27,670 nucleotides of DNA from an uncultured Collinsella sp. (GCA_958427145.1 CAUAAZ010000030.1:1-27670), one strand, 5' to 3'. Positions 14,494 through 22,280 are shown, counted from the first letter of the stretch. A program made the numbers and translations. Notes: generated by a model from the sequence alone, not told the origin.

Positions 14494-17259
14494 ATGGATC
14501 AGGACCGCCAAAACAGCCAACGCCGCGACGCGCGAAACACGGAGCGCGAGCAGGATTTTACGACCTACCGCACTGCCCAAAGCTCAAACGACATGGTGCC
14601 GACGGTGTTTCGCCGCGGTGTCTACCGCACGATTCGCGGCAGCCTCAAACGCTTCTTGTCTATCGTCGTGATCACCGCGCTCGGCGTGAGCGTGATGTGC
14701 GGCCTTAAGGCGGGTTGCGAGGACCTGTGCGATTCGGTTGACGCCTACTTCGACCAGCAAAATGTCTATGACATTAACGTGCAGTCGACCTATGGCCTGA
14801 CTGACGATGATCTCGACGCCATCCAAGAGGTCGATGGCGTCGAAACGGCCGAGGGCATCTACACCGAGACCGCCTACACTGCCGTGGGCACAACGCGCGA
14901 GCGCGTGGTCGTGCAAAGTCTCTCCAAGGAGAACATCGATCAGCCAGTGCTCGTGAACGGCGATTTGCCCGAGAGCGCCGATGAGGTCGCGGTGACTTCG
15001 AAGTTCCTGAAGGCTTCGGGCAAAAAGCTCGGCGATACGGTGAGCTTTGCTGCCAACGATGCGAGCTCGTCGAACCAAAGCGCCAAGGATCAGTTTGCCG
15101 ATGGCGATTACACCATCACGGCCGAGGTTATCGATCCCACTGATGTGAGCTCCGACTCGACGGTCAACGCCTTCCGTGCCGCCTCGGCGGCGGACTATAA
15201 GTTCTATGTGAGCGAGGACGCCGCGACATCTTCTTCCTACTCCGCGGTCCACGTGGTCGTCGAGGGAGCCAAGGATCTCAACTCATATTCGGATGCCTAC
15301 GCGGCAAAGATCAATGAGGTCAAGGGCAATATAGAGAAGATCCGCGAGGAGCGTGAGAAGGCGCGCGCTCAGGAGCTGACGGTCGACACGCCGACAAGCT
15401 TGGATGCGGCCGAGCGTCAGGCCGCCATGCTCTTTGGGATTGAGCAGGACAACATCAACCGCATGGCAGAGGGCAGTGAGGAGCGCGTGCAAGCGCAGAC
15501 CGACCTGGATCAGCGCCGTGCCGCCGCCGACCAGCAGTTTGCCGATGCCCGCGCCGAGCTCTCTGACCTGGGCGAATGCACCTGGTACATCCAGGATCGT
15601 GGCAATATCGCAAGCTACTCGAGCGTGGAGAGCGATAGCTCGTCAATTGAAGCCATCGCCACGGTGTTCCCGTTCATCTTCTTTATCGTCGCCGTGCTCA
15701 TCAGCCTTACCACCGCCACGCGTATGGTCGAGGAGGAGCGCACGCTCATCGGCCTGTATAAGGCGCTCGGCTATTCGCGCGGACGCATCCTGTCCAAATA
15801 CGTGGACTATGCGCTGTGGGCTTGTCTGATCGGCGGCGTGCTCGGCAACATCATCGGATTTGTGGGCCTGCCGCTGTTCTTGTTTACGGTGTTCGACGAC
15901 ATGTACTCGCTGCCCCAGATGTTGCTTTCGTACGACATCGTGTCCTCGATTGTTTCGGTGGCGCTGTTTGCCGTGGGCGTGGTGGGCGCCACGATTATCG
16001 CCTGCCGCCACGAGATGGCCGAGACCCCGGCCTCGCTCATGCGCCCCAAGGCCCCGCGCGCCGGCTCGCGTATCTTGCTCGAGCGCATCGGCTTTATCTG
16101 GCGCCGCATGGGCTTTTTGAACAAGGTGGCAGCACGTAACCTGTTCCGCTACAAAAAGCGCGCCTTTATGACCATCTTTGGCATCGCGGGCTGTACGGCG
16201 CTTGTGATTTGCGGCATGGGCATTCGTGATACGTCGGTCGCGCTTTCGCCCAAACAGTACGGGCATATCACGCGTTATGACTTGCTGGCGGTCGCCAACC
16301 CCGATGACTTTACGCAGACGTGCGCGGCGTTGGATGAGCGCAGCGCGGCCAATGATTCCAACGTGACCGTGACTTCGACGCTGCCGATTATGACCGACAA
16401 CGTCACCTTTACGTTTGGCGGCAAGAGCGAGACCGTGCAGCTGATCGTGGTGCCCGATGACCGCACGAACGACCTGGACGACTATGTGCGCCTCGAGGAC
16501 GAGTCCAAAGAGCCGCTGTCTTTGCGTGACGGAGACGTGTATCTGAGTAAGAGTTCACAGCTGGTGCTGGGGATTCAGCCGGGCGATACGGCACACGTCC
16601 AGGATTCGTCGCTCAATGTTGCCAAGGTCAAAGTCAGTGACATTTCGCTTAACTATCTGGGCAACACGCTTTACATGACGCAGGGCACCTATGAGCGCGC
16701 GTTCGGTCGAAGCGCACGCCTCAACGGCGTCTTTGTGCTGCTTAAGGGCTCGTCGGCCGACCAGATTGCGTTTAGCAAGAATCTTAAGAGCGACGGTTGG
16801 CTTACGATTTCGAGTACGGCCGAGCATTGGGAGAACTACGAGGCGAACTTTACGATTATCAATTCCGTCGTGGTGCTCGTGACGTTTATGGCGGCGTGCC
16901 TATCGTTTGTGGTGGTGTTTACGCTGTCCAACACGAATATCTCCGAGCGCGAACGCGAGCTGGCGACCATCAAGGTGCTGGGCTTCCGCCGTGGCGAGGT
17001 GCACCATTACGTCAACAAGGAGACGTTGATCCTCACGGCGATCGGCGCTGCGCTGGGCGTGCCGCTGGGTGGCCTACTTGCCGAGAGCTTTACGTACATC
17101 CTGCAGATGCCGTCGCTGTACTTTGACGTCGAAGTCGAGCCACTGAGCTACGTGCTATCCGTGTTGCTGGCCTTTGCCTTTACGTTTATCGTTAACCTCG
17201 CTACCAATCGTACCCTCAACAAGATCGACATGGTCGGCGCCCTCAAGAGCGCCGAGTAA
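14494..17259 (+). CDS. Large FtsX-domain ABC permease
   Basis: A ~920-residue membrane protein. A first transmembrane helix (FLSIVVITALGVSVMCGL) follows a ~50-residue charged N-terminus. Next comes an external region of about 320 residues that includes a charged helical, probably coiled-coil stretch (EKIREEREKARAQEL up to DARAEL). The first FtsX domain starts at AIATVFPFIFFIVAVLISL with RMVEEERTLIGLYKALGYS. A second external region precedes the C-terminal FtsX domain (VVVLVTFMAACLSFVVVFTL, ERERELATIKVLGF). Two FtsX domains in one chain mean it could act as a complete permease. A GTG at 14482, overlapping the ATPase stop, is an equally possible start. Substrate is unknown; peptide or lipid extrusion and envelope stress are the usual roles. 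Confidence 0.9.
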   Translation: MDQDRQNSQRRDARNTEREQDFTTYRTAQSSNDMVPTVFRRGVYRTIRGSLKRFLSIVVITALGVSVMCGLKAGCEDLCDSVDAYFDQQNVYDINVQSTYGLTDDDLDAIQEVDGVETAEGIYTETAYTAVGTTRERVVVQSLSKENIDQPVLVNGDLPESADEVAVTSKFLKASGKKLGDTVSFAANDASSSNQSAKDQFADGDYTITAEVIDPTDVSSDSTVNAFRAASAADYKFYVSEDAATSSSYSAVHVVVEGAKDLNSYSDAYAAKINEVKGNIEKIREEREKARAQELTVDTPTSLDAAERQAAMLFGIEQDNINRMAEGSEERVQAQTDLDQRRAAADQQFADARAELSDLGECTWYIQDRGNIASYSSVESDSSSIEAIATVFPFIFFIVAVLISLTTATRMVEEERTLIGLYKALGYSRGRILSKYVDYALWACLIGGVLGNIIGFVGLPLFLFTVFDDMYSLPQMLLSYDIVSSIVSVALFAVGVVGATIIACRHEMAETPASLMRPKAPRAGSRILLERIGFIWRRMGFLNKVAARNLFRYKKRAFMTIFGIAGCTALVICGMGIRDTSVALSPKQYGHITRYDLLAVANPDDFTQTCAALDERSAANDSNVTVTSTLPIMTDNVTFTFGGKSETVQLIVVPDDRTNDLDDYVRLEDESKEPLSLRDGDVYLSKSSQLVLGIQPGDTAHVQDSSLNVAKVKVSDISLNYLGNTLYMTQGTYERAFGRSARLNGVFVLLKGSSADQIAFSKNLKSDGWLTISSTAEHWENYEANFTIINSVVVLVTFMAACLSFVVVFTLSNTNISERERELATIKVLGFRRGEVHHYVNKETLILTAIGAALGVPLGGLLAESFTYILQMPSLYFDVEVEPLSYVLSVLLAFAFTFIVNLATNRTLNKIDMVGALKSAE

Positions 17260-17296
17260 CCTGCCAAAAAGGGACAGGTTTATTTTGGCAGTTTTT
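17259..17296 (+). terminator. Copy 2 of the CTGCCAAAA hairpin repeat, terminator of the ABC operon
   Basis: CTGCCAAAA (17261-17269) pairs with TTTTGGCAG (17283-17291), followed by TTTTT. It begins at the permease stop codon. The loop AGGGACAGGTTTA is shared with copies at 20963 and 22171. The A-tract before and the T-tract after allow termination in either direction. Confidence 0.8.
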
Positions 17297-17303
17297 ATCT
17301 GGC

Positions 17304-17339
17304 CAAACGCCGGACAACCATTAGGTTGCCCGGCGTTTG
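17304..17339. terminator. Long hairpin between convergent genes
   Basis: CAAACGCCGGACAACC (17304-17319) pairs with 17324-17339 with one A/C mismatch, loop ATTA. It lies between the permease (plus) and the small gene (minus) that ends at 17376, so it probably terminates the latter. Confidence 0.6.
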
Positions 17340-17375
17340 CCCCGTTTTGCTGGGGATGTTTGTCGCTCAGTGCTC

Positions 17376-17696
17376 TTACTGTCCAATCCAGTGTTGCGCA
17401 TAGCTCTTAATGTCCTCGGTAAAACCGTCAAGGTCGTCAAGGGTGATCACGCTGTCGATAAGCAAATTGGCTATCTCGCGGTGCATTGTGCTGCGGCGAA
17501 TGTCGTTTGCAATTACGCCTGAGGACAGCTTGTCTCTATTGAGGCGCTCTTCTAGTGCCCAAAACCTACTGGACGCTTCACTGTCGCCGTTCAGCATCTC
17601 AACGTACTGGTCGATGAGCTTTTCCATATAACGTTCTTGCCATTGAGGAAGCATTTTCTTAAACAGCTTCCAGTCGCTTTCGGCTACGTCGCGCAT
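17376..17696 (-). CDS. Small conserved protein of unknown function (106 aa)
   Basis: The protein begins MRDVAESDWKLFKKMLPQWQ, then YMEKLIDQYVEMLNG, FWALEERLNRDK and a C-terminal helical part. It is predicted to be all-helical, charged and soluble. I recall similar ~100-residue proteins in gut Firmicutes that databases sometimes mislabel 'multidrug transporter'; there is no membrane segment here to support that. The start at 17696 is chosen because GGAGG lies 5-9 nt upstream; the in-frame upstream start at 17738 has none. It stands alone between hairpins. Function unknown. Confidence 0.75.
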   Translation of the reverse strand: MRDVAESDWKLFKKMLPQWQERYMEKLIDQYVEMLNGDSEASSRFWALEERLNRDKLSSGVIANDIRRSTMHREIANLLIDSVITLDDLDGFTEDIKSYAQHWIGQ

Positions 17697-17812
17697 ATAT
17701 CCTCCGCTCGTCAAACGGGCTTTCCATTTGCCTTTCATTCTATTTGGTTTCCGCCCGCAGGCGTGGGTGAGAGGCTCTCTTTAGCCTTCGAGATTGGGCT
17801 TGAATGGGTCGT

Positions 17813-17975
17813 ATGCCACAAAATGGGCCTATCTACTACGTTTAATTGGATACCCTCAACCATGCCGGGAAAACGAAAAATAAAACCGCAGGTAGAAGGC
17901 CTGTCGATTTTCGAAAAAGGCGGTCATGGTTGGCCCCATCGAGTTAAACGTAGTAGATAGCCCCTTTTCGTGGTG
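17813..17975. repeat. MITE-like element with ~55-bp imperfect terminal inverted repeats
   Basis: CTATCTACTACGTTTAA (17829-17845) is a perfect inverted match to 17944-17960. The similarity extends outward (CCACAAAATGGG versus CCACGAAAAGGGG on the complement) and inward to CAACCATG. The ~90-nt interior is A-rich and has no coding frame I can support. The size and terminal inverted repeats suggest a non-autonomous mobile or structured element; I see no target-site duplication. Confidence 0.5.
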
Positions 17976-18026
17976 GACCATCAAACGAACGCCGACGCTT
18001 GTGCTGTAGCCGCTCCGATCATTCGT

Positions 18027-18095
18027 AAGTTGCGGTGGAATAGTTCCTAGATTCAGCCATTTGCGGGCTAAGCAGGAACTATTTCACCGCAACTT
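18027..18095. repeat. AGTTGCGGTG palindromic repeat, copy 1
   Basis: Arms 18027-18048 and 18074-18095 are 22-nt inverted repeats with one mismatch (core GTTGCGGTG, then ATAGTTCCT) around 25 nt. A second copy with nearly the same arms and a different centre lies at 23221-23287. Both are intergenic. A dispersed repeat family is the simplest reading. Confidence 0.7.
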
Positions 18096-18155
18096 AATTT
18101 CAGACCAAGCACCCGCAGCAAGAAGACGAGTGGCCTCGGCGAGTATGTAAACGCA

Positions 18156-18252
18156 GGGCCCTCCGACCCCGCCCGACGATTTCGATTGGCGACCTTTGAC
18201 GGAGTCAAGGGAGGAGCCAAATCGAAATACGTCGGGCGGGGTCGGAGGGCCC
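18156..18252. repeat. Nested-hairpin element D, downstream of pfkA
   Basis: Outer arms 18156-18178 and 18230-18252 are a perfect 23-bp inverted repeat. Directly inside, ATTTCGATTGGC (18179-18190) pairs with 18216-18228 with one bulged base, and TTGAC/GTCAA closes the centre. It lies 24 nt past the pfkA stop. The architecture is like elements A to C, but the conserved TCCGCAG and TCGAGGACG sequences are absent. The remaining bases of 17697-18275 show nothing else. Confidence 0.65.
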
Positions 18253-18275
18253 GATGGGATGGATTTCGGCCGAGG

Positions 18276-19355
18276 CTATTCGTCGCCGAAGCTGATGCCC
18301 AGCGCCTTGGCCTCGCGCACCAGATCGCTCTGGGGGTCGACAAACTTGAGCTTGCCGGCGACATCCTCGAGCGGCATGTGGCACATCTTGCCGTCACGCA
18401 GGGCAATCATGTAGCCAAACTCGCCACGCAGGCAGCCGAGCGCTGCCTCGACGCCGCACTGGGTCGCAAAGATGCGGTCCTGGGCGTCGGGCTGACCGCC
18501 GCGCTGCGTGTGGCCGGGGATGGCGACGCGGGTCTCGCGACCGGTCTTGGCCTCGATCTCCTTGGCAATGTCGTACACGATTGACGGGCTCGTGCGCTCG
18601 GCGAGCTTCTTCTTGTACTCCTTCTTGGACAGCGCCGCGTCCTCCTTGGAGATAGCGCCCTCGGCGACGGCCACGATGGTAAAGCGGCTGCCGGTCTCCA
18701 TGCGATGCTCGATGGTCTTGATGACGTTATCCATGTCGTAGGGAATCTCGGGAATCAAGATGACATCCGCACCGCCCGCGACGCCGGCGTACAGCGGGAT
18801 CCAACCAACCTTGTGGCCCATGATCTCGATAACGAACACGCGCCCGTGACTCGACGCGGTGGTGTGGATGTCGTCGATGCACTTGGTAGCGACGTCGATG
18901 GCGCTCGTAAAGCCAAACGTCAACTCGGTGCCCCAGGTGTCGTTATCGATGGTCTTGGGCAGCGCGATAACGTTGAGGCCCTCTTCGCGCAGGCGGTTGG
19001 CGGTCTTGGTGGATCCGTTGCCACCCAGCATAAACAGGCAGTCGAGCTGCAGCTTATGATAGGTGTGGACCATTGCGGGCACCTTCTCGACGCCATCGGC
19101 CTCGGGAACATCCAGGCGCTTGAACGGCGTACGGCTCGTGCCCAGGATGGTGCCGCCGCGGGTGAGGATGCCGCTAAAATCGGCGGGCGTCATGACGCGG
19201 AATCTGCTGTAGATAAGGCCCTGGTAGCCGTCCTCAAAACCATAGATCTCGATAGGTTCTTCGCTATTTGTCATAAGCGTTTTGACGATGCCGCGCATAG
19301 TGGCGTTGAGCGCCTGGCAGTCGCCGCCACTGGTAAGAAGACCGATCCTAAGCAT
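18276..19355 (-). CDS. pfkA: 6-phosphofructokinase
   Basis: Phosphorylates fructose 6-phosphate, the committed step of glycolysis. The 359-residue protein shows LLTSGGDCQALNATMRG at the N-terminus, GGNGS at 111-115, the catalytic PKTIDND (133-139), SSHGRVFVIEIMGHKVGW, AEGA, and the sugar-phosphate site GHTQRGGQPDAQDR. Gly114 in GGNGS favours ATP as donor, while Lys134 in PKTIDND also occurs in pyrophosphate-dependent enzymes; Asn113 replaces the Asp that binds Mg-ATP in E. coli PfkA. The donor is therefore best left open between ATP (more likely) and PPi. The start at 19355 has GGAAGGA upstream. It diverges from an M18 aminopeptidase. Confidence 0.92.
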   Translation of the reverse strand: MLRIGLLTSGGDCQALNATMRGIVKTLMTNSEEPIEIYGFEDGYQGLIYSRFRVMTPADFSGILTRGGTILGTSRTPFKRLDVPEADGVEKVPAMVHTYHKLQLDCLFMLGGNGSTKTANRLREEGLNVIALPKTIDNDTWGTELTFGFTSAIDVATKCIDDIHTTASSHGRVFVIEIMGHKVGWIPLYAGVAGGADVILIPEIPYDMDNVIKTIEHRMETGSRFTIVAVAEGAISKEDAALSKKEYKKKLAERTSPSIVYDIAKEIEAKTGRETRVAIPGHTQRGGQPDAQDRIFATQCGVEAALGCLRGEFGYMIALRDGKMCHMPLEDVAGKLKFVDPQSDLVREAKALGISFGDE

Positions 19356-19393
19356 GATGAATCCTTCCGGGCAAGTTATAACATGCGCATAAG

Positions 19394-19426
19394 TTTACCC
19401 CCGCACACTGTTGACGCGGGGGTAAA
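19394..19426. promoter_or_regulatory. 11-bp inverted repeat between divergent pfkA and aminopeptidase genes
   Basis: TTTACCCCCGC (19394-19404) is a perfect inverted match to GCGGGGGTAAA (19416-19426) around 11 nt. A terminator is not needed between divergent genes, so an operator or a leader hairpin is more likely. It starts 39 nt upstream of the pfkA start. Bases 19427-19575 hold only the leader of the aminopeptidase gene. Confidence 0.4.
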
Positions 19427-19575
19427 ACGTGTTAGCTCAAGCGTATAGAAATGTAAGCAATGTTAGAAATGCGCAAGCCGGTGGGCAACGCGGAATTAAG
19501 CACGGAATGAAGAGTGCGGCGCTGGCGTGGCGGGGTATGCTGGAGGGGACCATCAACCCAGCGAAAGGGGAGAGC

Positions 19576-20961
19576 ATGACGGATCAGGAAATGCCCGAGC
19601 GCGCGCACGTGACGGCCGACGATATCGAGGCCGCCAATGACCTTATCGACTTTATCGAGGCATGCCCCAGCATGTTCCATACGGCGGCGACCATTATGGC
19701 CGAGCTCGACGAGGCGGGCTTTACCTACCTGCCCGAGAACGCGGCATGGGATATCGAGCCGGGCGGGCGTTATTACACGCAGCGCAACACCTCGAGCGTT
19801 GTTGCCTTTAAGGTGGGCGAGGACCTGGCCGCGACGTGGGGCGAGGACGGCGTTGCCGGTGACTATCATTTTCAGCTGACGGCGTCGCACAGCGACTCGC
19901 CGACGTTTAAGGTTAAGGCCGTGCCCGAGCTCGACGGCGCGGGCGAGACGCTGCGCCTGAACACCGAGGCCTACGGCGGCATGATCGACTACACCTGGCT
20001 CGACCGTCCGCTGGCGCTCGCGGGCCGCGTGCTGGTGCGCGAGGGCGACCGTATTGAGAGCCGCCTGCTTGCCACCGAGCGCGAGGTTGCCATTATTCCG
20101 AGCCTTGCCATCCATATGAACCGTGGCGTTAACGAGAGCTTTGCTCCCAACCGAGCCGTTGACCTGTGCCCGCTCATCAGCGCCGGTGAACTCAAGCAGG
20201 GAGATTTTGACGCTCTGATTGCCGATGAGCTGGACGTTGAGCCCGAGCAAATTTTGGGTCGCGACCTGTTCCTGGTCAATCGTCAGGATGCGCGCATTTG
20301 GGGCTGGGCCGACGAGTTTATCTCGACGCCCAAGCTTGACGACCTGGCCTGCGCCTACACCTCGCTGCAGGCATTTTTGGGTGCCGAGAACGCGCACGAT
20401 GTTTCGGTCTTCTGCTGCTTTGATAACGAGGAGGTTGGCTCCGAGACCAAGCAAGGCGCCATGTCGACGTTCTTGGCCGATGCACTGCGCCGCATTAACG
20501 GATCGTTGGGCTTTGACGACGAGTCGTACCATCGCGCCCTTGCCGCATCGATGCTCGTGAGCTGCGACAACGCACATGCCGTGCACCCCAACCACGCCGA
20601 GAAGTGCGACGCCCGCAATCAGGTTGTGCTCAACGGCGGCATCGTCATCAAGGAAGCCGCCAACCAGCACTACTGCACCGATGCCTTTAGCCGCGCGGTG
20701 TTCCAGGCCATCTGCGATGACGCCGACGTGCCAACGCAGGCTTTCGCCAACAAGAGCGACATGGCCGGCGGTTCCACCCTGGGCAACCTGTCGAATATGC
20801 AGGCGAGCATGCATGCCGTGGACGTGGGCCTGCCGCAGCTGGCCATGCACTCGAGCTACGAGACCGGCGGCGTGCGCGACGTGATGTACGCCATCCGCGC
20901 CCTCACGGCTTTCTACGAGCGAAACCTAACCATCAACGGCGCCGAAAGCGTGGAGCTCTAA
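19576..20961 (+). CDS. apeB: M18 family aminopeptidase
   Basis: Metal-dependent cytoplasmic aminopeptidase that prefers acidic or neutral N-terminal residues. The 461-residue protein shows family blocks in order: FIEACPSMFHT at the N-terminus, the metal-binding LTASHSDSPTFKVK, NRGVNE, the second metal site LDDLACAYTSL, the catalytic Glu pair in CFDNEEVGSETKQGA, the Ser/Asp-rich SCDNAHAVHPNH, and PQLAMHSSYET near the C-terminus. ATG 19576 is supported by AAAGGGGAGAG just upstream; an earlier in-frame start at 19429 would add a Gly/Ala-rich segment with no family match. It is followed at once by a hairpin repeat. The gene symbol follows usage for M18 enzymes and is not certain. Confidence 0.92.
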   Translation: MTDQEMPERAHVTADDIEAANDLIDFIEACPSMFHTAATIMAELDEAGFTYLPENAAWDIEPGGRYYTQRNTSSVVAFKVGEDLAATWGEDGVAGDYHFQLTASHSDSPTFKVKAVPELDGAGETLRLNTEAYGGMIDYTWLDRPLALAGRVLVREGDRIESRLLATEREVAIIPSLAIHMNRGVNESFAPNRAVDLCPLISAGELKQGDFDALIADELDVEPEQILGRDLFLVNRQDARIWGWADEFISTPKLDDLACAYTSLQAFLGAENAHDVSVFCCFDNEEVGSETKQGAMSTFLADALRRINGSLGFDDESYHRALAASMLVSCDNAHAVHPNHAEKCDARNQVVLNGGIVIKEAANQHYCTDAFSRAVFQAICDDADVPTQAFANKSDMAGGSTLGNLSNMQASMHAVDVGLPQLAMHSSYETGGVRDVMYAIRALTAFYERNLTINGAESVEL

Positions 20962-20962
20962 T

Positions 20963-21000
20963 ACCTGCCAAAAAGGGACAGGTTCATTTTGGCAGGTTTT
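20963..21000 (+). terminator. Copy 3 of the CTGCCAAAA hairpin repeat, after the aminopeptidase gene
   Basis: ACCTGCCAAAA (20963-20973) pairs with TTTTGGCAGGT (20987-20997), followed by TTT. It starts two bases after the stop codon. The following ATCTGGGCAAATGCCG matches the flank of copy 2 (ATCTGGCCAAACGCCG), so the repeat unit is about 55 nt. Confidence 0.8.
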
Positions 21001-21018
21001 ATCTGGGCAAATGCCGCA

Positions 21019-21102
21019 ATGCCAACAGCTGGACAGAATTGTTAAGACACCGCAGGTTGGGCAAACGTCAGCGAGCGATGTCCAGAGCGAACAAGTTGGC
21101 AT
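21019..21102. repeat. Imperfect 84-nt inverted structure
   Basis: ATGCCAAC (21019-21026) pairs with GTTGGCAT (21095-21102), and CTGGAC (21029-21034) pairs with GTCCAG (21080-21085), leaving an asymmetric loop. It lies between two converging genes and next to a stronger terminator. It could be a decayed nested hairpin. Confidence 0.35.
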
Positions 21103-21104
21103 GA

Positions 21105-21145
21105 AAAAGGCAAGGCATAGACCTTCTGGTCATGCCTTGCCTTTT
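21105..21145. terminator. Bidirectional intrinsic terminator
   Basis: AAAAGGCAAGGCAT (21105-21118) and ATGCCTTGCCTTTT (21132-21145) form a perfect 14-bp stem, with a further GACC/GGTC pairing in the loop. Its A-tract and T-tract serve either direction, which suits convergent apeB and dehydrogenase genes. A second hairpin (CCGCCGTTC, GTTA, GAACGGCGG; 21190-21211) lies just past the dehydrogenase stop. Confidence 0.85.
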
Positions 21146-21215
21146 GAATGGCAAATTGTCGCTCTGGGCGGCGCACAGCGTCGACCGGTCCGCCGTTCGT
21201 TAGAACGGCGGAACC

Positions 21216-22151
21216 CTAGTGCTCGATCCAGCAGCGCAGGGTCTCGCCTGCCTGCAGGTGACGCAGATTCTCCGCGGCGATGTCGACCACGTTATTGAGC
21301 GTGGCGGCTAGGTGGAACCAGCCGGAGACGTGCGGCGTGATGAGCATGTTAGGCGCATCCCACAGTGGGCTTGTCTCGGGTAGCGGCTCGGGGTCGGTGA
21401 CGTCGACCGCGGCGCCGGCGAGACGTCCCGACTCCAGAGCGGCAACCAAGTCGTCGGCAACCACAAGATCGCCGCGGCCGCCGTTGGCAAAGAAGGCGCC
21501 CGGTTTCATCGCGGCGAAGAACTCGGCGTTTGCCAGGCCGCGGGTCTCGGGTGTGCTCGGCATAAAGGATGCGACGACGTCGGCTTCGGCCAAGCGCTCA
21601 GACAGGGCATCCATGCCGTCCATGTCCTCAAACACAATGGGGTAGACGAGCGGGTGGCGCTTGATGCCGCGGACGTGCGCACCCATGCTGCGGCAGAGCG
21701 TGGCGAAGTGGCCGCCGATATCGCCCGCGCCCAGCACCAGCACGTTGGCGTTTTTGAGCGAGGTGACCGGGCCCAAATCCTCCCAGCGATGCTCGCGCTG
21801 CAAGTCGCGATAACCGGGCAGGCGCTTCATCATAGACAGCACCATGGCAAACATGTGCTCGCTTACGGCCTGACCGTAGGCGCCTACCGAGCAGGAAAGC
21901 TTAGCGTCGGCCGGCACGGTGCCGGTGGCCAAGTAATCGTCATAGCCAGCGGTCTGCAATTGCAACAGCTGGAGATGTTCGCATGCCGTGAGCATGTCAG
22001 GGTCGATGTTGCCCAAGATCACGTCGGCATCGGCGACCTGCTCGCGCGTGGCGGCGTCGGAGCTCGTGTAGATAAAGTCCTCGCCCGGAGCGCTCGATTC
22101 AAGAATTGCGCGATGGCGGTCATTGACGGGCAGCAAAACCAGGATGTTCAC
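21216..22151 (-). CDS. D-isomer specific 2-hydroxyacid dehydrogenase
   Basis: NAD(P)H-dependent oxidoreductase of 311 residues. The NAD-binding fold starts at VLVLGAGDIGGHFATLC. The block FANGGRGDLV carries the catalytic Arg, VDVTDPEPLP the catalytic Glu, and ITPHVSGW the catalytic His. YGQAVSEHMFAMVLSMMKRL corresponds to the helix preceding the nucleotide domain. Substrate (phosphoglycerate, hydroxypyruvate, branched 2-ketoacid) cannot be told. The start is GTG 22151 with AGAGGA about 7 nt upstream; longer in-frame starts run back through the hairpin repeat at 22171. It probably forms a single-gene transcript, with a terminator between it and map. Confidence 0.9.
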   Translation of the reverse strand: MNILVLLPVNDRHRAILESSAPGEDFIYTSSDAATREQVADADVILGNIDPDMLTACEHLQLLQLQTAGYDDYLATGTVPADAKLSCSVGAYGQAVSEHMFAMVLSMMKRLPGYRDLQREHRWEDLGPVTSLKNANVLVLGAGDIGGHFATLCRSMGAHVRGIKRHPLVYPIVFEDMDGMDALSERLAEADVVASFMPSTPETRGLANAEFFAAMKPGAFFANGGRGDLVVADDLVAALESGRLAGAAVDVTDPEPLPETSPLWDAPNMLITPHVSGWFHLAATLNNVVDIAAENLRHLQAGETLRCWIEH

Positions 22152-22170
22152 AAGCAGTCCTCTCCGCTCG

Positions 22171-22208
22171 ACCTGCCAAAAAGGGACAGATTTATTTTGG
22201 CAGGTTTT
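22171..22208. terminator. Copy 4 of the CTGCCAAAA hairpin repeat
   Basis: ACCTGCCAAAA (22171-22181) pairs with TTTTGGCAGGT. It lies 19 nt upstream of the dehydrogenase start and downstream of map on the same strand, so here it separates two tandem genes. Its downstream flank (ATCAGGCAAAACGC) resembles that of copies 2 and 3. Confidence 0.7.
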
Positions 22209-22221
22209 ATCAGGCAAAACG

Positions 22222-22271
22222 CTCAAATAAAACGCCGGATGCAAGACGAGCGTGCCCGTCAGCATCCGGCG
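22222..22271 (-). terminator. Intrinsic terminator of map
   Basis: CGCCGGATGC (22233-22242) pairs perfectly with GCATCCGGCG (22262-22271) around a 19-nt loop with an inner GACG/CGTC pairing. On the minus strand it is followed by TTTTATTTGAG. It starts 9 nt after the map stop. Confidence 0.85.
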
Positions 22272-22280
22272 CATCCACGG

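Noticed and set aside
17637..17960. 107-residue plus-strand frame entering the MITE-like element
   Set aside because: It begins antisense to the small conserved gene and ends in the inverted repeat, with no ribosome site.
17739..18275. CRISPR array in the palindrome-rich gap
   Set aside because: The repeats are inverted, of different families and not regularly spaced; there are no direct repeats with unique spacers.
19432..20850. 472-residue minus-strand frame opposite the M18 aminopeptidase
   Set aside because: Antisense shadow of a clear gene, no motif and no ribosome site.
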